Part shown: positions 7,306 to 16,466 of the stretch, piece after piece
Position numbering within the stretch: position 1 is the stretch's first letter
Layout of the letters: every line of letters begins with the position of its first letter
Translations under genes and position numbers: made by a program
The notes under the pieces: model-generated
The model's input: the letters and a program-made list of their open reading frames with translations, nothing else
Told to the model about the DNA's origin: nothing
The model's database searches: none
Source of the DNA: Marinilactibacillus psychrotolerans
Lineage (GTDB): Bacteria; Bacillota; Bacilli; Lactobacillales; Carnobacteriaceae_A
Length of the DNA: 35,122 bases
Direction: 5' to 3'
Assembly: GCF_900101525.1 (NCBI RefSeq)
Contig: NZ_FMZD01000025.1
Location: forward strand, 1 to 35,122

Positions 7306-7758
7306 GTGCCTAAAGTAATGATCGTATATGCCAGTCTAACGGGAAATACGGAACAATGTGCTGAAATTGTGGAGCAAACGTTTAGAGAATTAGGTGCAGA
7401 AGTTGAGCTGGTTGAGAGCTACTCAGCTGATCCCACAGACTTCGAAGATGTAGATATCGCAATTGTCGGAACTTACACCTATGGTACCGATGCTAATCTT
7501 CCTGATGAGATCGTAGACTTTTATGAAGAATTAGAAGAACTCGATCTATCTGGAAAGATTTACGGCACATTTGGTTCAGGAGATACATTTTATGAAAAAT
7601 ATTGCAAATCAGTAGATGATTTCAGTGAACAATTTGATAAGACTGGCGCTGTTAAAGGAGCTGAGAGTGTCAAAGTCGATCTTGATCCTGAAGAAGAAGA
7701 TACTAAAAATCTCCAAGCTTTTGCAAAATCATTGTTGGACACATTCAATAATCAGTAA
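7306..7758 (+). CDS. Flavodoxin, short-chain type
   Basis: The 150-residue acidic protein starts MPKVMIVYASLTGNTEQCAE; SLTGNT is the FMN phosphate-binding loop. GTYTYGTDANLPD and FGSGDTFYEKYC are the two loops around the flavin ring, as in B. subtilis YkuN/YkuP-type flavodoxins. It is a soluble one-electron carrier. The start is a GTG at 7306 placed by AAAGGATGG just upstream; reading from the upstream TTG would add 16 unlikely residues. A strong terminator follows. This is the intact flavodoxin of the window; another at 34443 is broken. Confidence 0.92.
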   Translation: MPKVMIVYASLTGNTEQCAEIVEQTFRELGAEVELVESYSADPTDFEDVDIAIVGTYTYGTDANLPDEIVDFYEELEELDLSGKIYGTFGSGDTFYEKYCKSVDDFSEQFDKTGAVKGAESVKVDLDPEEEDTKNLQAFAKSLLDTFNNQ

Positions 7759-7761
7759 AAT

Positions 7762-7815
7762 AAACTGACCTTATATGATATGATATTTACTCATATTATA
7801 TAAGGTCAGTTTTTC
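7762..7815. terminator. Terminator after flavodoxin, symmetrical
   Basis: A long stem (AAACTGACCTTATAT / ATATAAGGTCAGTTT) is followed by TTTTTCG. A-rich sequence on the other side would let it work in both directions. Confidence 0.88.
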
Positions 7816-7890
7816 GTTTCCTTTTGTTCGCACTATTTAGATACATGGTGTATAATTTTACTTATAAAAGGATAGGAAAGAGGGATTATT

Positions 7891-8736
7891 TTGTCATTAA
7901 CAGATACGTATACTTTGAAAAATGGTGTTAAAATTCCAGTAGTTGGTTTCGGGACTTGGCAATCTTCAGATGAAGAAGCTGAAAAGTCTGTCCTTTGGGC
8001 TTTGGAAGCTGGTTATCGTCATATTGATACTGCAGCTGCCTATAAAAACGAAACAGGTGTTGGACGTGGAATTAAAAAAAGCGGTTTGAACCGTGAAGAT
8101 ATTTTCATCACGACTAAACTGAGCAATAAAGAACATGGATATGAAGAAACAAAACAAGCCATTCAAGATTCGTTAAACAAACTGGATACGGATTATATTG
8201 ACTTATATATTATTCATTGGCCAAACCCAATTAAGTATAGAGATAACTGGAAAGAAGCAAATGCTGAAAGCTGGCGTGCTATGGAAGAAGCGGTTGAAGC
8301 TGGAAAAATTCGTGCTATCGGAGTTTCCAATTTCCATCCGCATCATTTAGAAGCATTAGCTGAAACAGCTAAGATCGAACCGACTTTAAACCAGATTCTA
8401 TTAAATCCAAGTGATATGCAGACTGAAGTCGTGAAATATAACCAAGCGCACGATATTGTTTCAGAAGCTTATAGCCCACTGGGAACAGGTAAAATTTTCG
8501 AAGTTGAAGAACTTAAAGCGTTAGCGGCTAAATACAATAAATCTATTGCCCAATTAGTATTACGCTGGAGTTTACAGCACGGGTTCCTGCCTCTACCTAA
8601 ATCGGTTCACGAAGAACGTATCCATGAGAATGCCGATATCTTTGATTTTGAAATCGAAAAAGAAGATATGGAAAAAATCAATCATTTAGAAGGTCGCGCA
8701 GGTTCTGCTCAAGATCCAGATCAAACTTCATTCTAA
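7891..8736 (+). CDS. Aldo/keto reductase (2,5-diketo-gluconate reductase-like)
   Basis: The 281-residue NADPH-dependent reductase has the AKR signature GYRHIDTAAAYKNE. The complete tetrad is visible: D46, Y51, K76 (TTKLSN) and H109 (IIHWP). GVSNFHPHHL and the C-terminal PKSVHEERIHENADIFDF segment bind NADPH. Length matches AKR5-like enzymes such as YtbE/YvgN, which reduce small aldehydes including methylglyoxal. The start is a TTG at 7891 behind AGGAAAGAGGG. It converges on yfhO and shares a terminator with it. Confidence 0.93.
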   Translation: MSLTDTYTLKNGVKIPVVGFGTWQSSDEEAEKSVLWALEAGYRHIDTAAAYKNETGVGRGIKKSGLNREDIFITTKLSNKEHGYEETKQAIQDSLNKLDTDYIDLYIIHWPNPIKYRDNWKEANAESWRAMEEAVEAGKIRAIGVSNFHPHHLEALAETAKIEPTLNQILLNPSDMQTEVVKYNQAHDIVSEAYSPLGTGKIFEVEELKALAAKYNKSIAQLVLRWSLQHGFLPLPKSVHEERIHENADIFDFEIEKEDMEKINHLEGRAGSAQDPDQTSF

Positions 8737-8746
8737 ATATTCAATT

Positions 8747-8828
8747 AAGACCCGTTCTGATATAGTGGTCCTTAAAAGTTAGACCTAAAATCTAACTTCC
8801 AAGGATCGGCTCTCAGAGCGGGTCTTTT
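8747..8828. terminator. Bidirectional terminator between convergent genes, with nested stems
   Basis: Outer arms AAGACCCGTTCTGA (8747-8760) and TCAGAGCGGGTCTT (8813-8826) pair with one wobble. Inside are GGTCCTT/AAGGATC and AAGTTAGA/TCTAACTT. T-runs follow on both strands. It serves the aldo/keto reductase and yfhO genes. Confidence 0.8.
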
Positions 8829-8843
8829 CTATATTATATTCTA

Positions 8844-11567
8844 TTATTGTTTATCTTTTTGTAATACAAAATGACTGAGTCCCATTATGATTATTCCTAA
8901 TACAGAGATTATAAATCCTGTTTTTAGATAAGGCGTCTGATAGGTCATCGATATGTGGTTCTCTCCTTCAAATAGAGGCAGTCCTGTAAAGCCAATATTG
9001 GCTTTTACTGGTTCAACCGTTTTTCCATTGATTTCAGCTTTCCATCCTTTTGAATAAGGAACGGTTGTCACAAGCCAATTATCAGTCGTATCTTCAATAG
9101 TACCTTCTATTTTCTGATCATCAAAGGTAGTCATTTTCAGTGCTTTTTCATTTCTGATTACACTTGCTTCTGAAATCTGAGCTTCATCTATTGCTTTAGC
9201 ATATAATTTTATTGAATGGATCTCATATCTGCCTGCTCGATTAAAGTTCAGTGTAACTTGATTATCTACATTAGAATTCTCTTCTACATATCCAAGATTG
9301 ATCAGCATAGAATCTCTGTGAAAATATGAACTGAAGCTATATCGATCAGCTTGATAGACACTTTTGTTAATATCCCCGTATGCTGCATTTAGAGTGTAAT
9401 TCGTTGGCTGTCTGAGCAAAGGGTTTTCTTTAATAGGAGAATAGTTTAACCCTTCTAATCGAACATATAACTCTGACCCCATCAATTCTTCTGGTCGATC
9501 GATCATTAACTTGACGGTCATTTCATCTGATTCTGTGGTGTACATTTGGTCAGCTTGTATAACGGGTGTTTTAGCAGAAATGACTTGTTTAAACGGTACC
9601 TCTTCTATTTCTGTTTGACGATCAGCTGGTACTAGTTTGTTTTCTTCATATTGTTCATCTTCTAGTATGATGTTATTTGATAATACGGCTTCTCTTTCCA
9701 GCGCATTTAATTCCATAAAGGAAGACCGAGACATTCCTCGATTGATCGTATAAGCAAAGGGAAAGTCATTTTCTGTTTCTGCTAGAATAAATTTCTGATT
9801 ATTATCAGGTTTGTTTGTGATATCATACCCGAATGGAATAAAGGCTTCATCTTGTCTTTTTGCAATGATAGACTTAACCCCTAAGAAATTATTCACTCCA
9901 CTTCTATCATCTACTCCACCTCTTAGTGGCTGAATCGTTTGGTAAGGACTTGTTTCAATAGTCCGTGCAAACTCTGATAAGTTGCCGTTTGAAACAGATA
10001 AATAAGAATTAAGCCCCATTGTATCCAGATAGATAAACTGGTTTCGAATACGATTATCTTGAGAAGTAACGCCTACTCTGCTGATATCCTGATTTTCTAT
10101 TGTTCTGGCCTTTTCAAGTCCACCTAAAGCTTCTTGATACTTTTGTTCAACTGTCCCATAATCCAATACTTTAGAGATCATATTCCCACCAAATGAATAA
10201 TAGTATCCAACGCCATTGGCAACTAAGTTGAGTATAACTAGTCCTAAAATTATTTGATTTTTTTTACCAGAATGACTGAAGTAAGTTGAAAAAAGGACAA
10301 ACCACATTGCCCAGCCAAAGAAGATAGGAACTATCATATATACCGTTAAATAGTCAGGAAATAAAATTGCGATTACTGCAGCTGCTGTGTAGACACTTAA
10401 AAGGAAAAAAGTCTTTTTCTTTGCTGCTGGCTTAAGATTTTTTACTTGGTCGACTAAATATCCACCCGCCAACGCCAAGTAAAAAGCAAATACAAAGGAA
10501 AATCGATTATAAGGACCGGATAGCCCATTCATCAATGATCCAAAAAAAGGAAATAATAGCAATATAAATAACAAAGAAAGCATCACTTTAATAAACTTGA
10601 ACTTTGGCAAAGGTTTTAGAGATACCAAAGCAATAAAGGAAAGTAAAGAAAAGCCTCCTATTGTCCAAAAATAACTGCCTGGAACAACTGTATGATCAAA
10701 TAATGCCAAGTAATATTCTAATGGATAGATCCACATATTCATTTCAATGCCACCTGGAGTTCTTGAAGCATTCAAAAATCCGTATACAACGGGCACAAAT
10801 AACATTGCAGAAATCATTAGACCAATAAGATAGGCTAATGTCGTTTTAAGGAATAAGTTAAGCAAAGAACCATCTTGTTCCTTTTTATACACCATAAAGT
10901 ATCTCGTTATCGCATAAAGGAATATCAGCATCGTCAATTTGTAGAAAAAATAAAAATTGCTGAAGGCACTTAATGCTACGGCTACTGTAAAAACTGTACT
11001 TCGCTCTTTAAGGAATATTTTTTCCATCCCAAGGCAAAGTAAAGGAAACCAGATCATTGCCAGTATAAAAAATGGATGTCTAGACATATTAAAGATACCA
11101 TAGTTAGCAAAAGCATAAAGAATGGAACCCGTCAGACCAGCATAATGAGAAAAGTTCATTTTCTTTGCAAATAATAAAAAGCTGCCTCCCACTGCCCAAA
11201 TCCTAAGAAAAATGAGCAAGTGAAAAGCAATTTCCGTTAATGATTCTGGAAACAATAATCCTAAGTACACAAAAGGATCCCCAATTACATAATATCCATA
11301 TGATTGAATGACATCTGACCCCATGCCGATTGTCCAGTCCCACAATGGAAATCCTTCGCCAGTCAAAAAGCCTCGTAATTTCTCAAGGTAGTCATGGAAA
11401 ATCAAGTAATGCTGTGTATATCCATCCGTTGTCCAGATAAAAGAAGCTTTTTCAATGAAAAAATAATATCCAAAAATAGCTGACATCATTCCTAAAAATA
11501 ACAAACTATATAATCCTACTGTTCGTCTCGATATTTTCTGCTTATCGATTTGTCCTGCACTAATCAT
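8844..11567 (-). CDS. yfhO: YfhO-family multi-pass membrane protein (GT-C-type glycosyltransferase)
   Basis: The 907-residue protein has a dozen or more transmembrane helices in its N-terminal half (about 15-470), a large extracytoplasmic domain (about 480-880), and a final helix (about 882-902). This is the YfhO layout. In B. subtilis, S. aureus and Listeria, YfhO-type proteins are the last step of a three-part pathway: a CsbB-type enzyme loads a sugar on undecaprenyl phosphate, a GtcA protein helps flip it, and YfhO moves it onto lipoteichoic acid. The ATG at 11567 overlaps the gtrA stop by 8 bp behind GAAGAGGGAG, so translation is likely coupled. The acceptor here is inferred from the family. 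Confidence 0.88.
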   Translation of the reverse strand: MISAGQIDKQKISRRTVGLYSLLFLGMMSAIFGYYFFIEKASFIWTTDGYTQHYLIFHDYLEKLRGFLTGEGFPLWDWTIGMGSDVIQSYGYYVIGDPFVYLGLLFPESLTEIAFHLLIFLRIWAVGGSFLLFAKKMNFSHYAGLTGSILYAFANYGIFNMSRHPFFILAMIWFPLLCLGMEKIFLKERSTVFTVAVALSAFSNFYFFYKLTMLIFLYAITRYFMVYKKEQDGSLLNLFLKTTLAYLIGLMISAMLFVPVVYGFLNASRTPGGIEMNMWIYPLEYYLALFDHTVVPGSYFWTIGGFSLLSFIALVSLKPLPKFKFIKVMLSLLFILLLFPFFGSLMNGLSGPYNRFSFVFAFYLALAGGYLVDQVKNLKPAAKKKTFFLLSVYTAAAVIAILFPDYLTVYMIVPIFFGWAMWFVLFSTYFSHSGKKNQIILGLVILNLVANGVGYYYSFGGNMISKVLDYGTVEQKYQEALGGLEKARTIENQDISRVGVTSQDNRIRNQFIYLDTMGLNSYLSVSNGNLSEFARTIETSPYQTIQPLRGGVDDRSGVNNFLGVKSIIAKRQDEAFIPFGYDITNKPDNNQKFILAETENDFPFAYTINRGMSRSSFMELNALEREAVLSNNIILEDEQYEENKLVPADRQTEIEEVPFKQVISAKTPVIQADQMYTTESDEMTVKLMIDRPEELMGSELYVRLEGLNYSPIKENPLLRQPTNYTLNAAYGDINKSVYQADRYSFSSYFHRDSMLINLGYVEENSNVDNQVTLNFNRAGRYEIHSIKLYAKAIDEAQISEASVIRNEKALKMTTFDDQKIEGTIEDTTDNWLVTTVPYSKGWKAEINGKTVEPVKANIGFTGLPLFEGENHISMTYQTPYLKTGFIISVLGIIIMGLSHFVLQKDKQ

Positions 11568-11991
11568 GCTCTCCCTCTTCCTGCTTGAAGATGAAAACTT
11601 TACTGAACACATAATTTACGACTACTACAATAAATTGTGTTAATATCTTTGAGATATTTGTGTCGACCGTTAAGAGACTAACTAAAATATACATACTGAG
11701 CATATCAAAAACTCCGGAAGCCAATCGAAACCCTACAAAAAGAATAAACTCCCTAAAAGACTCCTCTTTAGAAGTCGTATTCGATTTAAACACATATTTT
11801 TTATTTGTGAAAAAAGCAAAAAGAATGGCACCAATGATAGATAACCCATTGGCAATCAAGTAAGGGGTGTTGAGCAATGTGTCAAAGAAATAAAAGATTC
11901 CAATGTTCACAATGGTTGCTAGAACACCAAAAAACAAGTAGCTTATCACCTCGTTATACTTAGTATATTGATCTTTTAACCATTTCATCAT
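11560..11991 (-). CDS. GtrA/GtcA-family membrane protein, sugar-lipid flippase candidate
   Basis: The 143-residue protein has four transmembrane helices (starting near residues 14, 38, 76 and 104). The family features are present: YLFFGVLATIVNIGIFYFF at the start and FTNKKYVFKS mid-protein. GtrA/GtcA proteins are thought to help move undecaprenyl-phosphate-linked sugar across the membrane. The ATG overlaps the upstream glycosyltransferase stop by ATGA, a sign of coupling; its own stop lies inside the yfhO start. Position between CsbB-like and YfhO-like genes supports the role. Confidence 0.9.
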   Translation of the reverse strand: MMKWLKDQYTKYNEVISYLFFGVLATIVNIGIFYFFDTLLNTPYLIANGLSIIGAILFAFFTNKKYVFKSNTTSKEESFREFILFVGFRLASGVFDMLSMYILVSLLTVDTNISKILTQFIVVVVNYVFSKVFIFKQEEGEHD

Positions 11992-12944
11992 TTATCTTCT
12001 TCCTTTTCTGATTCGTCAAATTCTGAAGATTCTCTGATGAAGTAAGCAGGTCTGCCTTTTGTTTCAACGAAAACTCTTCCTAAATATTCTCCAATGACCC
12101 CTAATGAAATTAACTGTATTCCACCTAAAAATAAAATAGCTGCAAGAAGTGTTGGATATCCAGCAGCATCTGTTCCAAATAAAAATGTTTTAATGGTTTC
12201 AACTGCCAAGAAAATAAAAGCCAACAAAGAAATCGTAAAGCCAATATAGGACCATACTTTTAACGGAACTGTACTATAAGAAGTGATCCCATCGATAGCT
12301 AATTTGAATAAATTGCTCCATTTCCATTTTGTTTCTCCAGCTGCACGCTCTTCGGCAAAATAAGTAATTTCTTTTTTCTTGAAACCTATCCAGCCATACA
12401 TACCTTTAGTGTAGCGCTCTTTTTCTCGCAGCTGCCTAAGCGCCACAATACATTTTCTATCCAATAGCCTGAAATCTCCAGCTTGTGGGATAACTTTTTC
12501 TGGAGTCATCTTTTGAACGACTTGATAATATGCCTTAGATGTCCATTCTTTCAAGAAGGTCTCCCCTTCCCGTTTTTTCCTGACTGCATATACATCTTCG
12601 TATCCTTGTTCCCACCAATCAGTCATTTCTTCTATCACTTCCGGTGGATGCTGCAGATCTGCATCCAAGATAACGATCCCATCACCTGTTGCATAATCAA
12701 ATCCTGCCAACATGGCCGTTTCTTTCCCGAAATTTCTAGAAAGGTCTACATACTGCATCCTTTTATCTTGCTTATTCAGTTCTTTTAAAAGCTCTAATGT
12801 ATTATCTGAACTTCCATCATTAATAAATAAGAATTGGAATTCATACTTACTTAAATGTTCACTTACTTCATTCAGTCTTTCAATTAATTGTGGAAGAACT
12901 TCTTCCTCGTTATAAGCAGGAATAATTACAGATAATTTTTTCAT
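11988..12944 (-). CDS. csbB: CsbB/GtrB-like family 2 glycosyltransferase (polyprenyl-phosphate sugar synthase)
   Basis: The 318-residue protein begins MKKLSVIIPAYNEEEVLPQL and has the nucleotide-sugar motif VILDADLQHPPE, the usual GT2 core to about residue 230, and two C-terminal transmembrane helices (about 235-260 and 270-295). This is the DPM1/GtrB/CsbB plan: transfer of a sugar from a nucleotide donor to undecaprenyl phosphate on the inner face of the membrane. Which sugar cannot be read from sequence. The ATG at 12944 has GAGGAAA eight bases upstream; a longer in-frame reading to 13010 would overlap the upstream oxidoreductase. First gene of the gtrA-yfhO set. Confidence 0.9.
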   Translation of the reverse strand: MKKLSVIIPAYNEEEVLPQLIERLNEVSEHLSKYEFQFLFINDGSSDNTLELLKELNKQDKRMQYVDLSRNFGKETAMLAGFDYATGDGIVILDADLQHPPEVIEEMTDWWEQGYEDVYAVRKKREGETFLKEWTSKAYYQVVQKMTPEKVIPQAGDFRLLDRKCIVALRQLREKERYTKGMYGWIGFKKKEITYFAEERAAGETKWKWSNLFKLAIDGITSYSTVPLKVWSYIGFTISLLAFIFLAVETIKTFLFGTDAAGYPTLLAAILFLGGIQLISLGVIGEYLGRVFVETKGRPAYFIRESSEFDESEKEEDK

Positions 12945-12978
12945 TTTTATTTCCTCACTTCTATTGTTTACATACTGA

Positions 12979-14007
12979 TTACTCGTTGAACCCGCGACCA
13001 TAAGATGCATTGTAAGGCTCGAATTGATGATAACCTAGTTCTTTCGCAGCCATCATCGGCCAGTTTGGATTTCTTAATAAAGGTCTTCCAAGAGAGATTA
13101 AGTCTGCTTGTTCTGTCTCAAGAATGTGATTTGCCAGATTGGGATCGCCTAATTTTCCTACGGTTGCAACCTTAAGACCAGAATTGTCTTTGAAATATTT
13201 AGCATATTGGGTCTGATAACCAGGATAAATCATAGTGGGTCTCTTAGGCAGCAGTCCACCTGTAGAAACATCTATCACTTCTACAGAAAGAGCTTCTAGC
13301 CACTGATTCATTTGATTGAATTCTTCAATTGTTGTACTGCTTTCGTCATAATCAGTAGCAGAATATCTCACCCATATACTGCCTTTAAAAACTTTTTTAA
13401 TTTCTAAAATAATTTCTTTAAGTAGTCGAAAACGATTTTCTAAAGATTGTGCACCATAATGATCATTTCTTTGGTTTGTTATCGGTGATAAGAATTGGTT
13501 TAGGAGATAGCCATGAGCGGCATGAATCTGTAAAACATCAATTTCCGCATCAGCTGCTCTTTGGGCAGATGATTTAAAATCAGCAATCACTTTTTCTATA
13601 CCTTTCAAAGTCAGTTCCGATGGTACTTGGTAGTCACCACTGTAAGCAATGGCGCTTGGGGCTACTAAATTCTTCGCATCTTCTGCTTTTCTTCCGGCAT
13701 GAGAAAGCTGAATGCCTGCTCGACTCCCAAATTCATGAATAGTACTGACTAAGCCTTTTAGTTTAATCATTTGGTCATGATTCCATAAACCAAGGTCTCG
13801 CTCAGAGATTCGTCCTTCTTCAGAAACAGCTGTAGCTTCCAAAATAATCAGACCCACTCCACCAATAGCTCGACTCGCATAATGTACATTATGAAATGTG
13901 GTTAGTTCCCCATCCTTTTTTTCTACAGAATACATACACATGGGTGCCATCACGATTCTATTTTTTAATTTTAGTTTCCCAAATTGAAAAGGTTCAAATA
14001 ATTTCAT
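12979..14007 (-). CDS. Old yellow enzyme-type NADH:flavin oxidoreductase (YqjM/NamA-like)
   Basis: The 342-residue TIM-barrel flavoenzyme has APMCMYS at residues 21-27, giving the Cys/Tyr pair (C24, Y26) typical of the thermophilic-like YqjM class. It also has HAAHGYLLNQFLSPITNQRND with the substrate-binding His pair, and ISLGRPLLRNPNW at the FMN phosphate end. It reduces activated C=C bonds such as enones with NAD(P)H. The ATG at 14007 fits the family start and has GGGAG upstream; an ATG at 14025 has no ribosome site. It ends 34 bp before csbB and may be co-transcribed, though no functional link is obvious. Confidence 0.92.
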   Translation of the reverse strand: MKLFEPFQFGKLKLKNRIVMAPMCMYSVEKKDGELTTFHNVHYASRAIGGVGLIILEATAVSEEGRISERDLGLWNHDQMIKLKGLVSTIHEFGSRAGIQLSHAGRKAEDAKNLVAPSAIAYSGDYQVPSELTLKGIEKVIADFKSSAQRAADAEIDVLQIHAAHGYLLNQFLSPITNQRNDHYGAQSLENRFRLLKEIILEIKKVFKGSIWVRYSATDYDESSTTIEEFNQMNQWLEALSVEVIDVSTGGLLPKRPTMIYPGYQTQYAKYFKDNSGLKVATVGKLGDPNLANHILETEQADLISLGRPLLRNPNWPMMAAKELGYHQFEPYNASYGRGFNE

Positions 14008-14155
14008 CTTCGTTTGATCTCCCATTTTTGATTATTTAGTTTTCAATCAATATCTATTTTATCATGGAACATTAAAATAGCATAAAGAAATAGCATATAT
14101 ATAAATGAGAGTTTTTTCAGTAAAATAATAATATAGTTTGCTACATCAAAAAAAC

Positions 14156-14198
14156 AAAAAGAAGGCAGTCCGAATTAGGAACGGACTGCCTTCTTTTT
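14156..14198. terminator. Perfect terminator after the TetR gene
   Basis: A perfect 17-bp stem (AAAAAGAAGGCAGTCCG and its complement, 9-base loop) ends in T5 on both strands. It lies 9 bp from the TetR stop codon. Confidence 0.93.
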
Positions 14199-14206
14199 AG
14201 GACAAT

Positions 14207-14758
14207 TTAATGCTGCGTTTCTTTTACCGCTTGAATGATATCAGCAGCTTTCTGGCTGATTTCTGTTTCATTTTCGTACACTATTTTACCTTGAGCTACT
14301 AGCATTGCTACTCCATAGATAGCTGGCCACAATCTATCAAGATAGTTATTTATACTGCTTTCGCTTCGGGTTCCTTCTTCACGTTCAATGATTGCTTTAA
14401 CGTTCTCATATGCAAAATCATGCAGTTGAACGGCTTCAAATTCGCGATCCATATAGATGGCAGAAAAAAATGTTGGTTCATTTTTTGCAAAAAGTATATA
14501 GTTTTTACATACTTCGACTAAAGGATCTTGAGATTCATGAACAGAAAAAACCTGTTCTATTAAATACTGCTTTATATAGTCAAGTAACCCTATTTTTAAA
14601 TCTTCCATGTTTTTGAACTCTTTATAGATGGGCTGAGTCGAAGAGTTCATCTTAATTGCAATTTGTCTTGCAGTGAATTGATTAAATCCACTGGTTCTGA
14701 GCAATTCCATAGAAGCACCTAAAATATTTTCTCTTAAAATAGTTCTTTGTCTTGGCAC
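14207..14758 (-). CDS. TetR-family transcriptional regulator
   Basis: The 183-residue protein has an N-terminal helix-turn-helix (ILGASMELLRTSGFNQFTARQIAIKMNSSTQPIYKEFKNMEDL, about residues 10-52) and a helical ligand domain. I start it at the GTG at 14758 because GAGGGAG lies eight bases upstream; the ATG at 14800 has no ribosome site. In the recognition region the usual S.gtlY.yF is replaced by STQPIYKEF, common in a Lactobacillales subgroup. A perfect 14-bp palindrome at 14802-14815 is a probable autoregulatory site. The diverging pepS gene and the old yellow enzyme are candidate targets by position only. Confidence 0.88.
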   Translation of the reverse strand: MPRQRTILRENILGASMELLRTSGFNQFTARQIAIKMNSSTQPIYKEFKNMEDLKIGLLDYIKQYLIEQVFSVHESQDPLVEVCKNYILFAKNEPTFFSAIYMDREFEAVQLHDFAYENVKAIIEREEGTRSESSINNYLDRLWPAIYGVAMLVAQGKIVYENETEISQKAADIIQAVKETQH

Positions 14759-14801
14759 CTTCTTGTCTCCCTCAATTCTTAAATTTTCTACCTTGGTCAT
14801 C

Positions 14802-14815
14802 TGATAATATTATCA
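14802..14815. promoter_or_regulatory. Perfect palindrome upstream of TetR, candidate operator
   Basis: TGATAATATTATCA is a perfect 14-bp palindrome 44 bp upstream of the GTG start and overlaps a likely -10 region. TetR proteins usually bind such dyads in their own promoters. Confidence 0.5.
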
Positions 14816-14829
14816 AGTATAACATACTT

Positions 14830-15119
14830 AACATAATAAAAAAAGAACAGATAATTACCTATTAATGAGTATATCAAAAAACAAAAGTTATTAAAACACT
14901 GATTAATCAACTTCCTCATAACGTTCGTTATCTAAACATGTTAGCTAATTTTGTCATAATTAAATGAAATACGTAGTTAAATAATAACAAATTTAATAAA
15001 CTTTACGCTAAAATCAGCCTAATTGGGTAGTATTTTATCGGATATAAGCTGCCTCCTCGCACTGGATTCTAGAGTATGCTATTATATTACAGTATAGATT
15101 TTTACTTTTTAGGAGGATT
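14830..15119. other. AT-rich intergenic region between TetR and pepS
   Basis: These 290 bases hold no credible ORF. They contain a short stretch at about 15040-15063 (GATATAAGCTGCCTCCTCGCAC) resembling the edge of the 52-bp array, and a possible extended -10 TGCTATTAT near 15076 ahead of the pepS ribosome site AGGAGG (15110-15117). Confidence 0.5.
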
Positions 15120-15125
15120 ATAAAA

Positions 15126-16364
15126 ATGGCAATTGCAAATTTTGAGGAATTATTGAAAAAATATGCTTCCCTGATTGTTTCGAGTGGTGTCAACGTTCAA
15201 TCTGGGCACACAGTAGTGTTGAATATTGATGTGGATCAAGCTCCTCTGGCTCGTTTAATTACTGAAGCTGCATACGAAAAAGGTGCTAAGGAAGTCATTG
15301 TTAAATGGTCAGACGATCATATTGACCGTTCTACATTCAAACATGCTTCTGAAGAAGTGTTAACAGATATTCCACAATACAAAATTGATGAGAGCTTAGA
15401 TCATATTGAAAAAGGCGCAAGCCGTATCAGTGTACGCTCAGCTGATCCAGATTCATTACAAGGTCTGGATAGTTCTAAGATCGCTGCAGCGCAAGCTGCC
15501 TCAGGTAGAGCATTCTCAGCAATGAGACGTGCAACACAATCAAACAAAGTTAGCTGGCTTGTAGCGGCTGCTGCAGGTGAAAAATGGGCAGCTAAAGTTT
15601 TCCCTAATTTAGATTCAAAAGAAGATCAATTAGATGCTTTATGGGATGCGATTTTTAAGGCGGTCAATGTTTATGATGAAGACCCTATTAAAACTTGGGA
15701 AAACAAAGATGTTACCTTAGATACTAAAGCAGAAGAATTGAACAAAGAACAATTCACTGCTGTACACTTCACTGCTCCAGGAACAGACTTGACAGTTGGG
15801 CTTCCAAAAGGTCATCGTTGGGAAGGAGCTGGAAGCTTTAATGTACGTGGAGAACGATTCATGGCAAATATGCCGACCGAAGAAGTCTTCACTGCTCCAG
15901 ATGCAAACCGCGTAGATGGTGTTGTTGTTTCCACAAAACCACTGAGTTATGCAGGTAATATCATCGAAGGTATGCAGTTCCACTTTAAAGATGGAAAAGT
16001 AGAAAAAGTAACTGCTGAAAAAGGAGAAGACGTCATTAACAAGCTAATTGCAACAGATGAGGGTTCTGCTCGTTTAGGTGAAGTGGCTTTAGTGCCTGAT
16101 GCTTCTCCAATCTCTCAATCTGGGTTAACATTCTTTAATACTTTATTTGATGAGAATGCCTCAAACCACTTAGCCTTAGGATCAGCTTATGCTTTCAATT
16201 TAATTGGCGGAACTGAAATGTCCGAAGAAGAGTTAAAAGCTGCTGGTTTAAATCGCTCTGATGTTCACGTTGATTTCATGTTTGGGTCAGATCAAATGGA
16301 CGTAGATGGAATTCGTGAAGATGGTAGCCGTGTACCAGTGTTCCGTAAAGGTGCTTGGGTTTAA
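15126..16364 (+). CDS. pepS: Aminopeptidase PepS, M29 family
   Basis: The 412-residue metallopeptidase has the M29 ligand set: E253 (TEEVF), E319 (GEVAL), H348 (NHLALG), Y355, H381 and D383 (HVDFMFG). Length matches PepS/AmpS of lactic acid bacteria (about 413). These cytosolic dimers remove N-terminal residues from small peptides. AGGAGG is well placed before the ATG at 15126. Monocistronic with a strong terminator. Confidence 0.95.
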   Translation: MAIANFEELLKKYASLIVSSGVNVQSGHTVVLNIDVDQAPLARLITEAAYEKGAKEVIVKWSDDHIDRSTFKHASEEVLTDIPQYKIDESLDHIEKGASRISVRSADPDSLQGLDSSKIAAAQAASGRAFSAMRRATQSNKVSWLVAAAAGEKWAAKVFPNLDSKEDQLDALWDAIFKAVNVYDEDPIKTWENKDVTLDTKAEELNKEQFTAVHFTAPGTDLTVGLPKGHRWEGAGSFNVRGERFMANMPTEEVFTAPDANRVDGVVVSTKPLSYAGNIIEGMQFHFKDGKVEKVTAEKGEDVINKLIATDEGSARLGEVALVPDASPISQSGLTFFNTLFDENASNHLALGSAYAFNLIGGTEMSEEELKAAGLNRSDVHVDFMFGSDQMDVDGIREDGSRVPVFRKGAWV

Positions 16365-16389
16365 ATTTCTTGAACAACCAATAAATCAC

Positions 16390-16428
16390 AAAAACCAGAG
16401 ACTTCTTAATCAGAAGTTTCTGGTTTTT
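16390..16428 (+). terminator. Terminator after pepS
   Basis: A 17-bp stem with one wobble (AAAAACCAGAGACTTCT / AGAAGTTTCTGGTTTTT, loop TAATC) ends in five T. Its symmetry would also serve the convergent acetyltransferase gene. Confidence 0.92.
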
Positions 16429-16466
16429 ATTGTTTTTATCTGATAGATCAAAGGATATCTTCCGTA

